Program-made: the position numbers and the translations under genes | Notes under the pieces: generated by a model | Database searches by the model: none | Told to the model about the DNA's origin: nothing | What the model saw: the letters and a program-made list of their open reading frames with translations, nothing else | Assembly: GCA_002793195.1 (NCBI GenBank) | Contig: PFPT01000047.1 | Location: forward strand, 1-57,138 | Direction of reading: 5' to 3' | DNA length: 57,138 nucleotides | Source of the DNA: Gammaproteobacteria bacterium CG_4_10_14_0_2_um_filter_38_22 | GTDB lineage: Bacteria > Pseudomonadota > Gammaproteobacteria > Coxiellales > Coxiellaceae | In this document: one piece after another, positions 12,398 to 22,550 of the stretch | Layout of the letters: the number at the start of each line of letters is the position of its first letter | Position numbering within the stretch: position 1 is the stretch's first letter

Positions 12398-13375
12398 ATG
12401 CTTACTTACCTTATTCGCCGTATTATTTATGCCATTCCCATTTTAATTGGTGTGAATATCATTACCTTCGCCTTGTTTTTCATGGTGAATTCACCAGATG
12501 ACATGGCACGCATGCATTTGGGACAAAAACACGTCACAGCCAATGCCATTGAGAAATGGAAAAAACAAAAAGGCTATGACAAACCCCTTTTCTTAAACGC
12601 ACCACAGGCTGGCATAAAAAAAATTACGGACACTTTATTTTTTACAAAATCACTTGAATTGTTTACCTTTGAATTTGGAAAGTCAGACCAGGGTCGTGAT
12701 ATCAGCCATGATATTTATCAGCGAATGTGGCCAAGTCTTGCGCTGGCCATTCCCACTTTAATAGTAGGGCTAGGAATTAATATCACCTATGCTTTATTGA
12801 TCGCTTTATTTCGCGGCACTTTTTTTGATTATTTTTCAATGGGCATTTGTGTTGTCATGATGTCTGTCTCCGGATTGTTCTATATCATCCTTGGGCAGTT
12901 TTTGCTGGGAAAATTATTAAATCTTGTTCCCATTTCTGGATATCACAGTGGGCTTGATGCAATTAAGTTTTTAATTTTACCCGTACTGGTTGGCATGATC
13001 AGCGGCATTGGCGCTGGCACACGCTGGTATCGCACTATTTTTCTTGAAGAAATTAATAAAGACTATGTTCGCACTGCACGCGCAAAAGGGTTATCTGAAC
13101 TGACTGTATTATTTAAACATGTCTTGAAAAATGCAATGATTCCTATTTTAACAGGTGTTGTTGTGATTATTCCTACCTTATTCATGGGCAGTTTAATTAT
13201 GGAGTCTTTTTTTGGCATTCCTGGATTGGGCAGCTACACTATCGAAGCTATTCAACAACAAGATTTTGAAATTGTGCGCGTGATGGTTTTTCTCGGCACG
13301 GTTTTTTACATCATCGGATTAATGCTTACCGATATCTCCTATACATGGGTTGACCCAAGAGTGAGGCTGCGATGA
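12398..13375 (+). CDS. Oligopeptide ABC transporter permease, OppB/DppB type
   Basis: This is an inner-membrane permease subunit of a peptide importer. The 325-aa product has the OppB N-terminus (MLTYLIRRIIYAIPILIGVNIITF), about six TM segments and the EAA cytoplasmic loop that contacts the ATPase (around 222-250: EEINKDYVRTARAKGLS...HVLKNAMIP). The C-terminal GIPGLGSYTIEAI and DPRVRLR are family signatures. The last four nucleotides (ATGA) overlap the next permease, a translationally coupled pair. No ATP-binding subunit follows, so the transporter must use an ATPase encoded elsewhere. Confidence 0.93.
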   Translation: MLTYLIRRIIYAIPILIGVNIITFALFFMVNSPDDMARMHLGQKHVTANAIEKWKKQKGYDKPLFLNAPQAGIKKITDTLFFTKSLELFTFEFGKSDQGRDISHDIYQRMWPSLALAIPTLIVGLGINITYALLIALFRGTFFDYFSMGICVVMMSVSGLFYIILGQFLLGKLLNLVPISGYHSGLDAIKFLILPVLVGMISGIGAGTRWYRTIFLEEINKDYVRTARAKGLSELTVLFKHVLKNAMIPILTGVVVIIPTLFMGSLIMESFFGIPGLGSYTIEAIQQQDFEIVRVMVFLGTVFYIIGLMLTDISYTWVDPRVRLR

Positions 13376-14622
13376 CATTAGCCTTGCTGCCTAGCGATTA
13401 CATTGTTTGGGTTTTATTTTTTTTATTTGTTATCGCACTATTTTGGATCCGAACACAACCGCATTATCGTGCGCAATGGAAACAAGTATTCCAAAAAAAA
13501 ATAGCGATGATTGCTTTCGTCATTTTAGGTGTTTTTGCAATCATTGGACTATTAGATTCCATTCACATACAAATCATGCAACATCATCTGCCACAACAAA
13601 AAAGCATTTTAGATCTCGTGTTATCGCTGCTAAACACACAAGATGAAAAAACATATACTGCCCCCTTTGCTGTTGCACTACATCCTACACCGCCACACGA
13701 TATTATTTTACGATCCATGAAAGGATTTTTATTTGGCGCATTGAGTTATGCCATTGTTGCAGGCATATGGATTTATATATGTCGTCATAAAAAAAATAAA
13801 CTTGCTATTGCTTGGCGCGAAGCGATGATGACAATCGGCATTATTTGGATTTTAATTTGCGTACTCACGATGCTTGCGCAAAATTATCATATCTTTGGTA
13901 CCAATAAAATTGGACAAGATATGTTTTACGAAACCATTAAAAGTGTTCGAACTGGTTTGTTAATTGGCACATTAACAACACTTTTTATGCTACCCTTCGC
14001 CTTGTTTTTCGGAACCATTGCGGGTTATTTTGGTGGCTTCATCGATGATGTGATTCAATATTTATATACTACGCTCAGCTCAATTCCAGGCGTATTATTA
14101 ATTACCGCTATGATTCTGGTGATGCAGGTTGTAATTTCAAATCATCCCGCTTTATTTCCAACCATTGCCGATCGTGCTGATGCACGCTTATTAACGTTAT
14201 GTTTTATTTTAGGCATTACGAGCTGGGCCAGCTTGTGCCGCTTATTACGCGCAGAAACATTAAAATTGCGTGAGCAAGATTTTGTATTAGCCGCTATCGC
14301 AATGGGCGCTAAAAAAATTCCGATTATTATTCGCCACATTTTACCCAACGTCATGCATATTATTTTAATTACAATTGTATTGGATTTTAGCGGATTGGTT
14401 TTAGCTGAAGCCGTTCTATCGTATGTGGGTGTGGGAGTTGATCCCACCACCGCCAGCTGGGGAAATATGATTAATACATCACGCTTAGAACTGGCACGCG
14501 AACCAATAGTGTGGTGGCCGCTGTGCGCAGCACTGGTGATGATGTTTTTTCTTGTGTTATCAGCAAATTTATTTTCAGATGCGGTACGCGATGCGTTTGA
14601 TCCGCGAGCAGGAAAAACGTAA
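13372..14622 (+). CDS. Oligopeptide ABC transporter permease, OppC/DppC type, with enlarged N-terminal half
   Basis: This is the second permease of the importer and starts in the ATGA overlap with the OppB-type gene. At 416 aa it is about 110 residues longer than usual OppC proteins. The extra length is N-terminal: four hydrophobic spans (about 7-24, 41-62, 116-138, 152-170) separated by a long soluble loop precede the canonical core, which begins near GTNKIGQDMFYETIKSVRTGLLIG. The EAA loop (REQDFVLAAIAMGAKKIPIIIRHILPN) and the C-terminal VDPTTASWGNMI and FDPRAGK are typical. The stretched N-terminus resembles YejE-like permeases. It probably pairs with the anchored binding protein upstream. 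Confidence 0.92.
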   Translation: MTLALLPSDYIVWVLFFLFVIALFWIRTQPHYRAQWKQVFQKKIAMIAFVILGVFAIIGLLDSIHIQIMQHHLPQQKSILDLVLSLLNTQDEKTYTAPFAVALHPTPPHDIILRSMKGFLFGALSYAIVAGIWIYICRHKKNKLAIAWREAMMTIGIIWILICVLTMLAQNYHIFGTNKIGQDMFYETIKSVRTGLLIGTLTTLFMLPFALFFGTIAGYFGGFIDDVIQYLYTTLSSIPGVLLITAMILVMQVVISNHPALFPTIADRADARLLTLCFILGITSWASLCRLLRAETLKLREQDFVLAAIAMGAKKIPIIIRHILPNVMHIILITIVLDFSGLVLAEAVLSYVGVGVDPTTASWGNMINTSRLELAREPIVWWPLCAALVMMFFLVLSANLFSDAVRDAFDPRAGKT

Positions 14623-14734
14623 AATTGATGCGATCAAAAAAACACTAACTCAATGCTCACAGCACAGATAAGCGTTGAGCACGAATCTGACTCACCAACT
14701 TTAGCTAAAAATAACTTCAGTTTCACACGCTGAT

Positions 14735-16636
14735 TTAAGTACTCGCTAAATCGCCTTTTTTTTCAAGCCATGCTTTACGATCACTTGCACGTTTTTTAGC
14801 AAGCAACATATCCATGATGCCTTCTTCTTTTGAATGATCTTGCAATGTAAGCTGCACCAAACGTCGCGTATCAGGGCTCATTGTGGTTTCGCGCAATTGC
14901 AATGGATTCATTTCTCCTAACCCTTTAAATCGCTGAATATTCACTTTGCCTTTCAATCCTTCCGCTTGAATACGGTCCAACACACCTTCTTTTTCATCTT
15001 CATCTAATGCATAAAAAACAGATTTGCCAATATCTACACGAAATAAAGGCGGCATTGCAACATAGACATGCCCAGCTAACACCAGCGGACGAAAATGTTT
15101 TAAAAATAATGCGCATAATAAAGTAGCAATATGCGCGCCATCCGAGTCTGCATCCGCTAAAATGCAAATTTTTCCATAACGCAATCCACTAAAATCATCT
15201 GATCCCGGATCAACACCAATGGCAACAGCAATATCATGCACTTCATTCGAAGCCAATACTTCTTCTGATGACACTTCCCATGTATTTAAAATTTTTCCAC
15301 GCAGTGGCATTACCGCTTGAAAAGTACGATCACGGGCTTGTTTTGCAGAACCACCCGCAGAATCCCCTTCCACTAAAAATAATTCTGAACGCGTCGCATC
15401 TTGATCAGAGCAATCTGTTAATTTTCCAGGCAAAGCAGGGCCACTCGTAATTTTTTTACGCACAACCGCTTTTTCAGAACGCATGCGTTTTTGTGCATTC
15501 GCAATAAACAATTCAACCAGTTGTTTTCCTAACTCAACATGTTGGTTAAGCCATAAACTCAACGCATCTTTGACAACACCTGACACAAAGACAGCTGCTT
15601 GGCGTGCTGTCAATCTTTCTTTCGTTTGCCCTGCAAATTGTGCATGTTGTAATTTAATCGATAAAATATAGCGGCAGTGTTCCCACACATCTTCCGGATT
15701 TAATTTGATTGTGCGTGGTAATAACTTATGAATTTCACAAAATTCTCGCACTGCTTCTAAAATACCTGCGCGCAATCCATTCACATGCGTGCCACCTTGC
15801 GCAGTAGGAATTAAATTCACATAACTTTCTGACACACCTGCTTCTGCATTGGGCAACCAAGTAAGCGCCCAATCCACTGCTTCACTGTCACCTGAAAAAT
15901 GACCCATAAAAGGATCCACTGGGATTTGCTCGCACTGTTGCAAGCTATCTAATAAATAAGATTTTAAACCGTCCTCATAAAACCACGATTGCTGCTCATC
16001 TTTTTTTTCATCATAAAAATTAACTGTTAATCCTGGACACAACACTGCTTTTGCGCGCAACGTTGCCAACAAAGCGGATAAAACAAACTTGGGTGAATCA
16101 AAGTATTTTTCATTAGGTGAAAAATAAATAGCTGTACCACTCTCACGCTTATCGCAAGATTCCACTATTTTTAATTTTCCTTGTGCCACACCATCTTTAA
16201 ATGACATTTCATACACATCGCCCTTTTTTTTCACACGCACAATTAATACTTTTGCCAATGCATTCACAACAGAAATACCAACGCCATGCAAACCGCCAGA
16301 AAATTCATACGTTTTTTTTGAAAATTTCGCACCAGAATGTAAACGCGTTAAAATTAACTCCACACCCGATACTTTATGTTGCGGATGAACATCAACTGGC
16401 ATGCCTCGACCATCATCTGTTACCGTTAATGCATTGTCTTTATGCAACGTAACATTAATTTGTTTTGCATGTCCTGCAATGGCTTCATCAACGCTATTGT
16501 CGATCACTTCATGTGCCAAATGATTTGGATGCGATGTATCCGTGTACATTCCGGGGTTTCGTCGTACTGGATCCAACCCCATTAACACTTCAATTGCTTC
16601 TGCTGTATATGCATCACCGCGTTGTTTTGCCACCAT
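14735..16636 (-). CDS. parE: DNA topoisomerase IV subunit B
   Basis: ParE is the ATPase subunit of topoisomerase IV, which decatenates daughter chromosomes together with ParC (not in this window). The 633-aa product matches E. coli ParE (630). It shows the GHKL ATPase motifs (EVIDNSVDEA, DDGRGMPVD, GGLHGVGISVVNAL), the transducer region, and the TOPRIM motifs EGDSAGG and DADSDGAHI. The C-terminal RFKGLGEMNP is intact. The length without the GyrB insert favours ParE over GyrB. The start is ATG 16636 with AAGGAT about 9 nt upstream. It is transcribed alone and convergent with the permeases, with 112 bases between them holding no clear terminator. Confidence 0.95.
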   Translation of the reverse strand: MVAKQRGDAYTAEAIEVLMGLDPVRRNPGMYTDTSHPNHLAHEVIDNSVDEAIAGHAKQINVTLHKDNALTVTDDGRGMPVDVHPQHKVSGVELILTRLHSGAKFSKKTYEFSGGLHGVGISVVNALAKVLIVRVKKKGDVYEMSFKDGVAQGKLKIVESCDKRESGTAIYFSPNEKYFDSPKFVLSALLATLRAKAVLCPGLTVNFYDEKKDEQQSWFYEDGLKSYLLDSLQQCEQIPVDPFMGHFSGDSEAVDWALTWLPNAEAGVSESYVNLIPTAQGGTHVNGLRAGILEAVREFCEIHKLLPRTIKLNPEDVWEHCRYILSIKLQHAQFAGQTKERLTARQAAVFVSGVVKDALSLWLNQHVELGKQLVELFIANAQKRMRSEKAVVRKKITSGPALPGKLTDCSDQDATRSELFLVEGDSAGGSAKQARDRTFQAVMPLRGKILNTWEVSSEEVLASNEVHDIAVAIGVDPGSDDFSGLRYGKICILADADSDGAHIATLLCALFLKHFRPLVLAGHVYVAMPPLFRVDIGKSVFYALDEDEKEGVLDRIQAEGLKGKVNIQRFKGLGEMNPLQLRETTMSPDTRRLVQLTLQDHSKEEGIMDMLLAKKRASDRKAWLEKKGDLAST

Positions 16637-16729
16637 AAATTACATCCTTAAAAATAAAATCGGAAGTTGCGAAAAAGAGCAGCTTCGCGTAGTCTACCAT
16701 CCACACATTTAGCAAGTGAGGATTGTGCT

Positions 16730-18040
16730 ATGAACACCATATCCAATGTTTCTGGAAGTGTATCGAAATCCAGTGCCAAAAAAAACTGGAGCACATTCAT
16801 CCCTTGGATTATTTTCGGTACAGGCATCTTATACTACTGCTTTGCTTATTTGTTGCGTGTTTATCCTAGCGTGATGGAACACCATTTGCTATCTCGTTTT
16901 CACGTTAACGTAAAAGATTTTGGACTGATCACCGGATTTTATTATTTTGCTTATGCTCCCATGCAATTACCCGTTGGAGTCACAGTCGATCACTTTGGCG
17001 CAAGACGTTCATTATTATTGGGATGCGTCATTGCTTGTACAGGCGTGTTATTATTTGCGCATACCCACACCATTGATGTTGCATTATTTGCACGCTTCTT
17101 AATTGGACTAGGCGCTGCATTTGCTTATGTTACTGCATTAAAAATTGCCTCATTGTGGTTGCCTCGCAGCATGTTTGCAACTGCAACAGGCTTACTAACC
17201 AGCGCCGGTATGTTAGCTGCTATCGCAACTGATAATTATTTAACACATTTAATTCATATCACCCCTTTTCACAACGTATTATTATTTCCAGCTTATGTTG
17301 GTTTCGCTTTACTCATTTGTATTTTTTTATTCGTTAAAAATAAAAAAGGGGTTAATGCCGACGGACAACGCATTACCAAAAGCACTTCTTATTCTGAGTT
17401 GTACCGTCAATTATGGCGCATTATGAAAATGCCACAAATGTGGTTAATTGGTTTGGTTGGTGCCTTACTATACTTACCCTCTTCTGTTTTTGTTGATGCC
17501 TGGGCAATTCCATTTTTAAAGTCAGCACGCCATTTCACAAGCACACAAGCAGCCATGGGCGCATCACTCACACTCGCTGGCTGGATTATTTCCAGCTTCA
17601 CTGCAGGCTATTTATCTGATCGTTTTAAAACACGCAAAATCCCACTCATGATTGCCGCTGTGGGTTCCACCATCGTTTGCTCAACTATTATATTCGCTCC
17701 TATTAATAACCACCTCATCGTCTATGCGCTACTATTCACGCTCGGCCTGTTTTGCGGACCACACCCGCTGTGCTTTTCACTCAGCAAAGAAAATTGTCCT
17801 CATGAAATTTCAGGTACAGCAGTGGCATTTGCTAATTTTGTCATTATGGCAGGCGGCATGATTCTTCAACCCTTGGTTGGATGGTTTTTATCTTATTTGC
17901 ATGGGGCATCTACAGCAGGAACACCTACTATTTACTCTACTTGGGATTTTTCAATTGCATTAAGCATTATTCCAATTGGTCTCATCATTGCTTACTTTGT
18001 AACATTATTTATCCAAGAAACTTTTGGGAAACACAATTAA
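16730..18040 (+). CDS. MFS transporter, similar to Legionella phagosomal (Pht) transporters
   Basis: This is a 12-TM inner-membrane secondary carrier of 436 aa. The first-half signature LRVYPSVMEHHLL, followed by GFYYFAYAPMQLPVGVTVDHFGARR, is the pattern I know from the Pht family of intracellular Legionella, which import amino acids or nucleosides; the MFS loop 2-3 motif is DHFGARR. The start is ATG 16730, preceded by AGTGAGGA at good spacing; the frame also opens further upstream without support. It is followed 11 nt later by waaA. The substrate cannot be read from the sequence, and the Pht link is a resemblance, not proof. Confidence 0.88.
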   Translation: MNTISNVSGSVSKSSAKKNWSTFIPWIIFGTGILYYCFAYLLRVYPSVMEHHLLSRFHVNVKDFGLITGFYYFAYAPMQLPVGVTVDHFGARRSLLLGCVIACTGVLLFAHTHTIDVALFARFLIGLGAAFAYVTALKIASLWLPRSMFATATGLLTSAGMLAAIATDNYLTHLIHITPFHNVLLFPAYVGFALLICIFLFVKNKKGVNADGQRITKSTSYSELYRQLWRIMKMPQMWLIGLVGALLYLPSSVFVDAWAIPFLKSARHFTSTQAAMGASLTLAGWIISSFTAGYLSDRFKTRKIPLMIAAVGSTIVCSTIIFAPINNHLIVYALLFTLGLFCGPHPLCFSLSKENCPHEISGTAVAFANFVIMAGGMILQPLVGWFLSYLHGASTAGTPTIYSTWDFSIALSIIPIGLIIAYFVTLFIQETFGKHN

Positions 18041-18051
18041 CTGATTAATAC

Positions 18052-19323
18052 ATGCGCCTTATTTACACGTTCATTTATTATTTAATAATGCCATTTGTGT
18101 TAATTCGGTTGCTATGGCGATCACGTCATACATCCGAATACCGCAAAAGATGGAGCGAACGATTTGGTTATGCCCCCTGCACGATATACAAAAAAAACAT
18201 ATGGATACATGCTGTTTCTGTTGGTGAAACCATTGCTGCCATCCCGCTCGTGAATGCGCTGATTAAGCAATACCATCCGCATTATCATTTCATTGTTACG
18301 ACAACCACACCAACAGGTTCTGAATTAGTCAAAAAACACTTAAAAAATCGTGTCACACATACCTACGCACCATTCGATGTGCCTACTGCTGTGTCCCGCT
18401 TTCTCAAACGCGCTAATATAAAATTGTGCATAATCATGGAAACTGAGTTATGGCCAAACCTATTAACTATTTGCAATAAACAAAAGATTCCTATTTTATT
18501 GGCCAATGGACGGTTGTCCGAACAATCCAGTAAGCGTTATCAACTCATTCACAGATTAACAAAACAAATGCTGGGCGCTTATCACACTGTTGCTGCACAA
18601 GGCGTGCTGGATGGCGAACGTTATTTGCAATTGGGATTAGACCCCAGAAAATTGGTTATCACGGGTAATATCAAATTTGATTTAGAAATTCCTGCTGAAT
18701 TAATTGAACAAGGCAAGATAATCAAACAACAAATTGGCATTGAACGTCGCGCATTGATTGCCGCTAGCACACACGAAGGCGAAGATGCCATTATTCTTGC
18801 TGCGTTCAAAAAAATTCGCGCTGAAATACCCAATTTATTTTTAATTTTAGCACCACGACACCCCGATCGTTTTCAAAAAATAGCTGAGCTGTGTAAACAA
18901 ATGCATTTTGAAACCGCCCTACGATCACAACAAACACCCATTACCACAACCACTGATATTTTATTAGTGGATACGATTGGTGAATTACAAATGATTTATG
19001 CTGCTGCTGATATTGCTTTTGTTGGAGGCAGCTTAGTTCCTGTTGGCGGACATAACTTAATTGAACCTGCCGTATTAGGATTACCCATTTTAACAGGGCC
19101 ACACTTACATAACTTCACTGAGATCAGCAAATTATTACAAAACGCAGGGGCTGCGCAAATTGTTAATCATGCAAAAGACATTGCCGATGCCGTCATCGCA
19201 TTATGCTCCGCAAAAGAATTACGCGAAAAAATCGGTAAATGTGCAAAAGAAACCATTGAAACCAACCGCGGCGCATTACAAAAACACCTTGAATGCATCG
19301 AACGCTGCTTAATCCTGATATAA
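18052..19323 (+). CDS. waaA: 3-deoxy-D-manno-octulosonic acid (Kdo) transferase
   Basis: WaaA adds Kdo from CMP-Kdo to lipid IVA in LPS core assembly on the cytoplasmic face of the inner membrane. The 423-aa product has an N-terminal membrane anchor (about 5-21), then the GT30 signatures WIHAVSVGE and TTTTPTGSE, the conserved METELWPNLL, and the nucleotide-binding half with GSLVPVGGHNLIEPA (about 324-338) near the C-terminus, all intact. The length is as in E. coli (425). The start at 18052 is 11 nt after the MFS stop, so the two may be co-transcribed. Confidence 0.95.
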   Translation: MRLIYTFIYYLIMPFVLIRLLWRSRHTSEYRKRWSERFGYAPCTIYKKNIWIHAVSVGETIAAIPLVNALIKQYHPHYHFIVTTTTPTGSELVKKHLKNRVTHTYAPFDVPTAVSRFLKRANIKLCIIMETELWPNLLTICNKQKIPILLANGRLSEQSSKRYQLIHRLTKQMLGAYHTVAAQGVLDGERYLQLGLDPRKLVITGNIKFDLEIPAELIEQGKIIKQQIGIERRALIAASTHEGEDAIILAAFKKIRAEIPNLFLILAPRHPDRFQKIAELCKQMHFETALRSQQTPITTTTDILLVDTIGELQMIYAAADIAFVGGSLVPVGGHNLIEPAVLGLPILTGPHLHNFTEISKLLQNAGAAQIVNHAKDIADAVIALCSAKELREKIGKCAKETIETNRGALQKHLECIERCLILI

Positions 19324-19361
19324 TATAAGCAATGAAGTCAACATAACAAAATGGTTTTATT

Positions 19362-20558
19362 ATGTTAGGTTATCCCGATTTGATCGATCAACTGCATCGC
19401 GATATCGAATATGCCAACTACACTGGAAAACATGCGGCAGTGATGCACTTGATTGTGCACCGCAGCAAAAAAAAAGAATTTATTGAGCATTCTCACATTC
19501 TTGATTTATTAAGCAAGATAAAAAAACCTTCCTTCTCTGTATTTCATTTACAAGACAATGCATTTTGCTTACTTTATCATTGCGTGAACGATCTCAAAAA
19601 ACTCATTCTTTTGTCGGAAGAAATTACGCAAGATATTTTAAAGTCTTATGAAATTAACATTGGATTAGCAATCTCTTCGAAAGAAAATAAAACCCCTTTT
19701 GATCTACTAAAAAATGCAAAAACAGCAGCGCAATTGGCAGTCAAAACAAAAAAAGGCACTTATCAATTTTTTCACTCTGATCATCAAGATAGTATTTTTC
19801 GCTCATTACAATTAGAAACAGACATTGCCTTTGCAATTGCAAAAAATGAATTATATTTACAGTATCAACCCCAAATATCATTAAAAGAAAAAAAAATCGT
19901 TGGCGCAGAAGCACTGCTGAGATGGAAACACACGACACTAGGAGAAATCAATCCCACTGAATTTATGCGTATCGTTGAAAAAAGTGACTACATTTTTGAT
20001 ATTGGTTTTTGGATACTTGAAACCGCACTATCCGAATTTAAAAAATGGGAAACACCAAGCACATTTCAAATTTCTATCAACGTCGCTCCAAAACAATTAT
20101 CCTGTCGCTCATTTGTTGAAAATATATTTCTGCTGATAAAAAAATACAATTTAAATCCCACTACCATCGCTATAGAGCTCATTGAAAATGAAATGATTTT
20201 AGACATTAGTGACTATTACGAAAAACTAGACTTGATTTCAAAAAGCGGCATTCAAATTTTAATTGATGACTTTGGAACTGGATACGCCTCCTTTAATTAT
20301 CTAAAAACACTGCCCGTTAATGGCGTCAAAATTGATAAAAGCTTCATCAAGGATTTACCAACAAACAAAGTAGATCAGCTCATTGTTAAAGCAAGCATTG
20401 AAATTGCCCATGCATTAAAATTAAAAGTGATTGCCGAAGGGGTCGAAAATCAAGCGCAAATCCTTGCGCTAGAAAAGCTATACTGTGATGAAGCACAGGG
20501 CTATTTTTTTTCAAAACCGATGAGCTCAGAAAAATTGATCGCCTTACTGAAGCAATAA
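19362..20558 (+). CDS. EAL-domain c-di-GMP phosphodiesterase with degenerate GGDEF-like N-terminus
   Basis: The product is predicted to hydrolyse c-di-GMP. It has 398 aa: residues 1-140 resemble a GGDEF fold with no GGDEF motif, and 150-398 form a full EAL domain. The catalytic set is intact: EALLRW (183-188), the Asn of INVAPKQL (about 239), ELIENEMI (about 272-279), DDFGTGYASF (302-311), the Lys of VKIDKSF and the Glu of AEGVE. No TM or signal peptide is seen, so it should be cytosolic. It starts 39 nt after waaA and ends one base before the opposed priA stop. It is the counterpart of the GGDEF protein at 55.5 kb and the PilZ protein at 52.4 kb. Confidence 0.92.
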   Translation: MLGYPDLIDQLHRDIEYANYTGKHAAVMHLIVHRSKKKEFIEHSHILDLLSKIKKPSFSVFHLQDNAFCLLYHCVNDLKKLILLSEEITQDILKSYEINIGLAISSKENKTPFDLLKNAKTAAQLAVKTKKGTYQFFHSDHQDSIFRSLQLETDIAFAIAKNELYLQYQPQISLKEKKIVGAEALLRWKHTTLGEINPTEFMRIVEKSDYIFDIGFWILETALSEFKKWETPSTFQISINVAPKQLSCRSFVENIFLLIKKYNLNPTTIAIELIENEMILDISDYYEKLDLISKSGIQILIDDFGTGYASFNYLKTLPVNGVKIDKSFIKDLPTNKVDQLIVKASIEIAHALKLKVIAEGVENQAQILALEKLYCDEAQGYFFSKPMSSEKLIALLKQ

Positions 20559-22550
20559 CTACACCTCCATCGGATCCACATCAATTATCCATTTTACACC
20601 CATTAATTTTTTTTGTTTCTCTTGTCTATCGAGAAAATGCGAAATGGATTGTTTAATCGTATTTCTATTACCTGATTGTAAAAATAATTGCGCACGATAC
20701 ACGCCAGCTTTTTTTTCCATCGCAGAGGGAAATGGACCCATAATCTCTATAGGTTGCTGTGATAAATTATTTTTTACACCCAATAAAAAAGCATGTACAC
20801 GTTCTTTGCTTTTTCCTTCTGCACGAAATAAAGTCATATAAACATACGGCGGCAAACGTGTTTGCAATCGCTCATCTAATATGGCTTGTGCAAACTTAAA
20901 ATAAGGTTCCTGAAACAATTTTTTCAATAATGGATGATCTGGGTGATGCGTTTGTACAAAAACTTCGCCGCGTTTTTCAGCACGGCCAGCACGACCCGCC
21001 ACCTGAATCATCGATTGCCCTAATCGCTCAATCGCACGAAAATCACTAGAAAATAAAGCATGATCTACATCAAGCGCTGCAACCAAAGTAACCTGTTCAA
21101 AATGATGACCTTTCACTAACATTTGCGTCCCAATCAAAATATCAACTTCATGTGCATGCACTTTGGCTAAGGTTGTTTCAAGTATTTTAACATTTTTAAT
21201 CACATCTCGATCCATGCGACAGATTTTTTTATCCGGAAAAAGTGCAGAAACGTTTTCTTCAAGTTGCTCAGTTCCCAAACCAACATCCACTAATTCACTT
21301 TGCTTACATGAAGGGCAGACACGCAACATCGCTGCCTGATGACCGCAATGATGGCACAACAAACGTTTGGGTTTGTCATGCAATGTCATACGCGCATCAC
21401 AATGCGGACAAAGCGCGGTAAAACCACAATGATGGCAAATTAAGACAGGTGCATAACCACGGCGATTTAGAAATAATAAAACTTGATTGCCTGCATTTAA
21501 ATGGGTTCGCATGATATCAATCAACGTCGCACTCAATCCTTGCTGTAATTGCTCTCCACAAATATTATGCAATGTAATTTTTGGCATACAGGCATTACCT
21601 GCACGCTGTGTTAATTCAAATAATTGGTATTTTTTCTGTGCTACATTTTTTAAACTCTCCAAAGCGGGTGTCGCAGAACCCAAGATAATTGGAATGGCTA
21701 ATAATTTGGCTCGCATGACGGCCACATCACGCGCTGAATAACGAAAGCCACTTTGCTGTTTGAAAGACAAATCATGCTCTTCATCAAGAATAATCACGCC
21801 TAATTTTTTAAGTGGCGCAAAAACAGCAGAACGTGTACCAATCACAATACAAGGTGTATCTTGTGTTGCACGTAGCCAAGCTTTACAACGTTGGCTATCA
21901 GTTAATCCAGAATGCAATAATAATACAGGCACATGGAATCGCGCTTCAAATCGCGCAACGGTTTGTGGTGTTAATGAAATTTCAGGGACTAACATCAATG
22001 CTTGCTGATTTTTTTTCAATACATCCGCAATCACACGCAAATACACCTCTGTTTTTCCACTGCCTGTGACACCAGCCAATAAAAAAGGTTGGAATTGATT
22101 GGCTTGCGCAATACCCTGAACTGCATTTTCTTGTTCTGCGGTTAATTCAAAATCCGGTAATGTTTTTTCAATAGGAAGTGGCGCTGTATTTTTTTCAAGA
22201 GCGGTACAATGGCCATCACGAATTTTTTTAGGCAATGTTCCTAATATCACATCTCCAATGGGATGCTGATAATAATCACTCGCCCATTGATACAATGATA
22301 ACAAACTACCATCAATCAACGGTAAATCATCCACCAACGTATCGACTACTTTTAATTTATCATAAGGATAATCTGAGTGTCCTGATATGCCCACAATGAC
22401 ACCCACCAACTGCCGTTTCCCAAAAGAAATGATGACACGCTGACCCAGTTGCCATTTTTCATACGCAATGTCTTTCGAAGGCAAATAATCAAACGTTTTT
22501 CGTAATGGCGTTGGAATGGCTATTTGTAAAACAAGCGGCTTTGATTGCAT
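20559..22550 (-). CDS. priA: Primosomal protein N' (replication restart helicase)
   Basis: PriA binds stalled forks and reloads the replisome as a 3'-5' superfamily 2 helicase. From the ATG at 22550 it has 663 aa, with an N-terminal 3'BD (IAIPTPLRKTFDYL), Walker A GVTGSGKTEVY, DEEH box, the eight-Cys zinc region (CHHCGFTALCPHCD...CHHCGHQ...CPSCKQ) and motif VI-type QVAGRAGRAEKRGEV. The frame is open to 22649, but AGGAA six nt before ATG 22550 and the family N-terminus favour that start. The gene is divergent from efp with 123 nt between. Confidence 0.95.
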   Translation of the reverse strand: MQSKPLVLQIAIPTPLRKTFDYLPSKDIAYEKWQLGQRVIISFGKRQLVGVIVGISGHSDYPYDKLKVVDTLVDDLPLIDGSLLSLYQWASDYYQHPIGDVILGTLPKKIRDGHCTALEKNTAPLPIEKTLPDFELTAEQENAVQGIAQANQFQPFLLAGVTGSGKTEVYLRVIADVLKKNQQALMLVPEISLTPQTVARFEARFHVPVLLLHSGLTDSQRCKAWLRATQDTPCIVIGTRSAVFAPLKKLGVIILDEEHDLSFKQQSGFRYSARDVAVMRAKLLAIPIILGSATPALESLKNVAQKKYQLFELTQRAGNACMPKITLHNICGEQLQQGLSATLIDIMRTHLNAGNQVLLFLNRRGYAPVLICHHCGFTALCPHCDARMTLHDKPKRLLCHHCGHQAAMLRVCPSCKQSELVDVGLGTEQLEENVSALFPDKKICRMDRDVIKNVKILETTLAKVHAHEVDILIGTQMLVKGHHFEQVTLVAALDVDHALFSSDFRAIERLGQSMIQVAGRAGRAEKRGEVFVQTHHPDHPLLKKLFQEPYFKFAQAILDERLQTRLPPYVYMTLFRAEGKSKERVHAFLLGVKNNLSQQPIEIMGPFPSAMEKKAGVYRAQLFLQSGNRNTIKQSISHFLDRQEKQKKLMGVKWIIDVDPMEV

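Noticed and set aside
14640-14700. Inverted TGCTCA/TGAGCA arms between the permease and parE ends
   Set aside because: The stem is only six to seven pairs with a long loop and no T run, so a terminator is not supported.
21487-22069. Open frames antisense to priA
   Set aside because: They mirror the coding frame of a well-conserved gene and have no family resemblance or start context.
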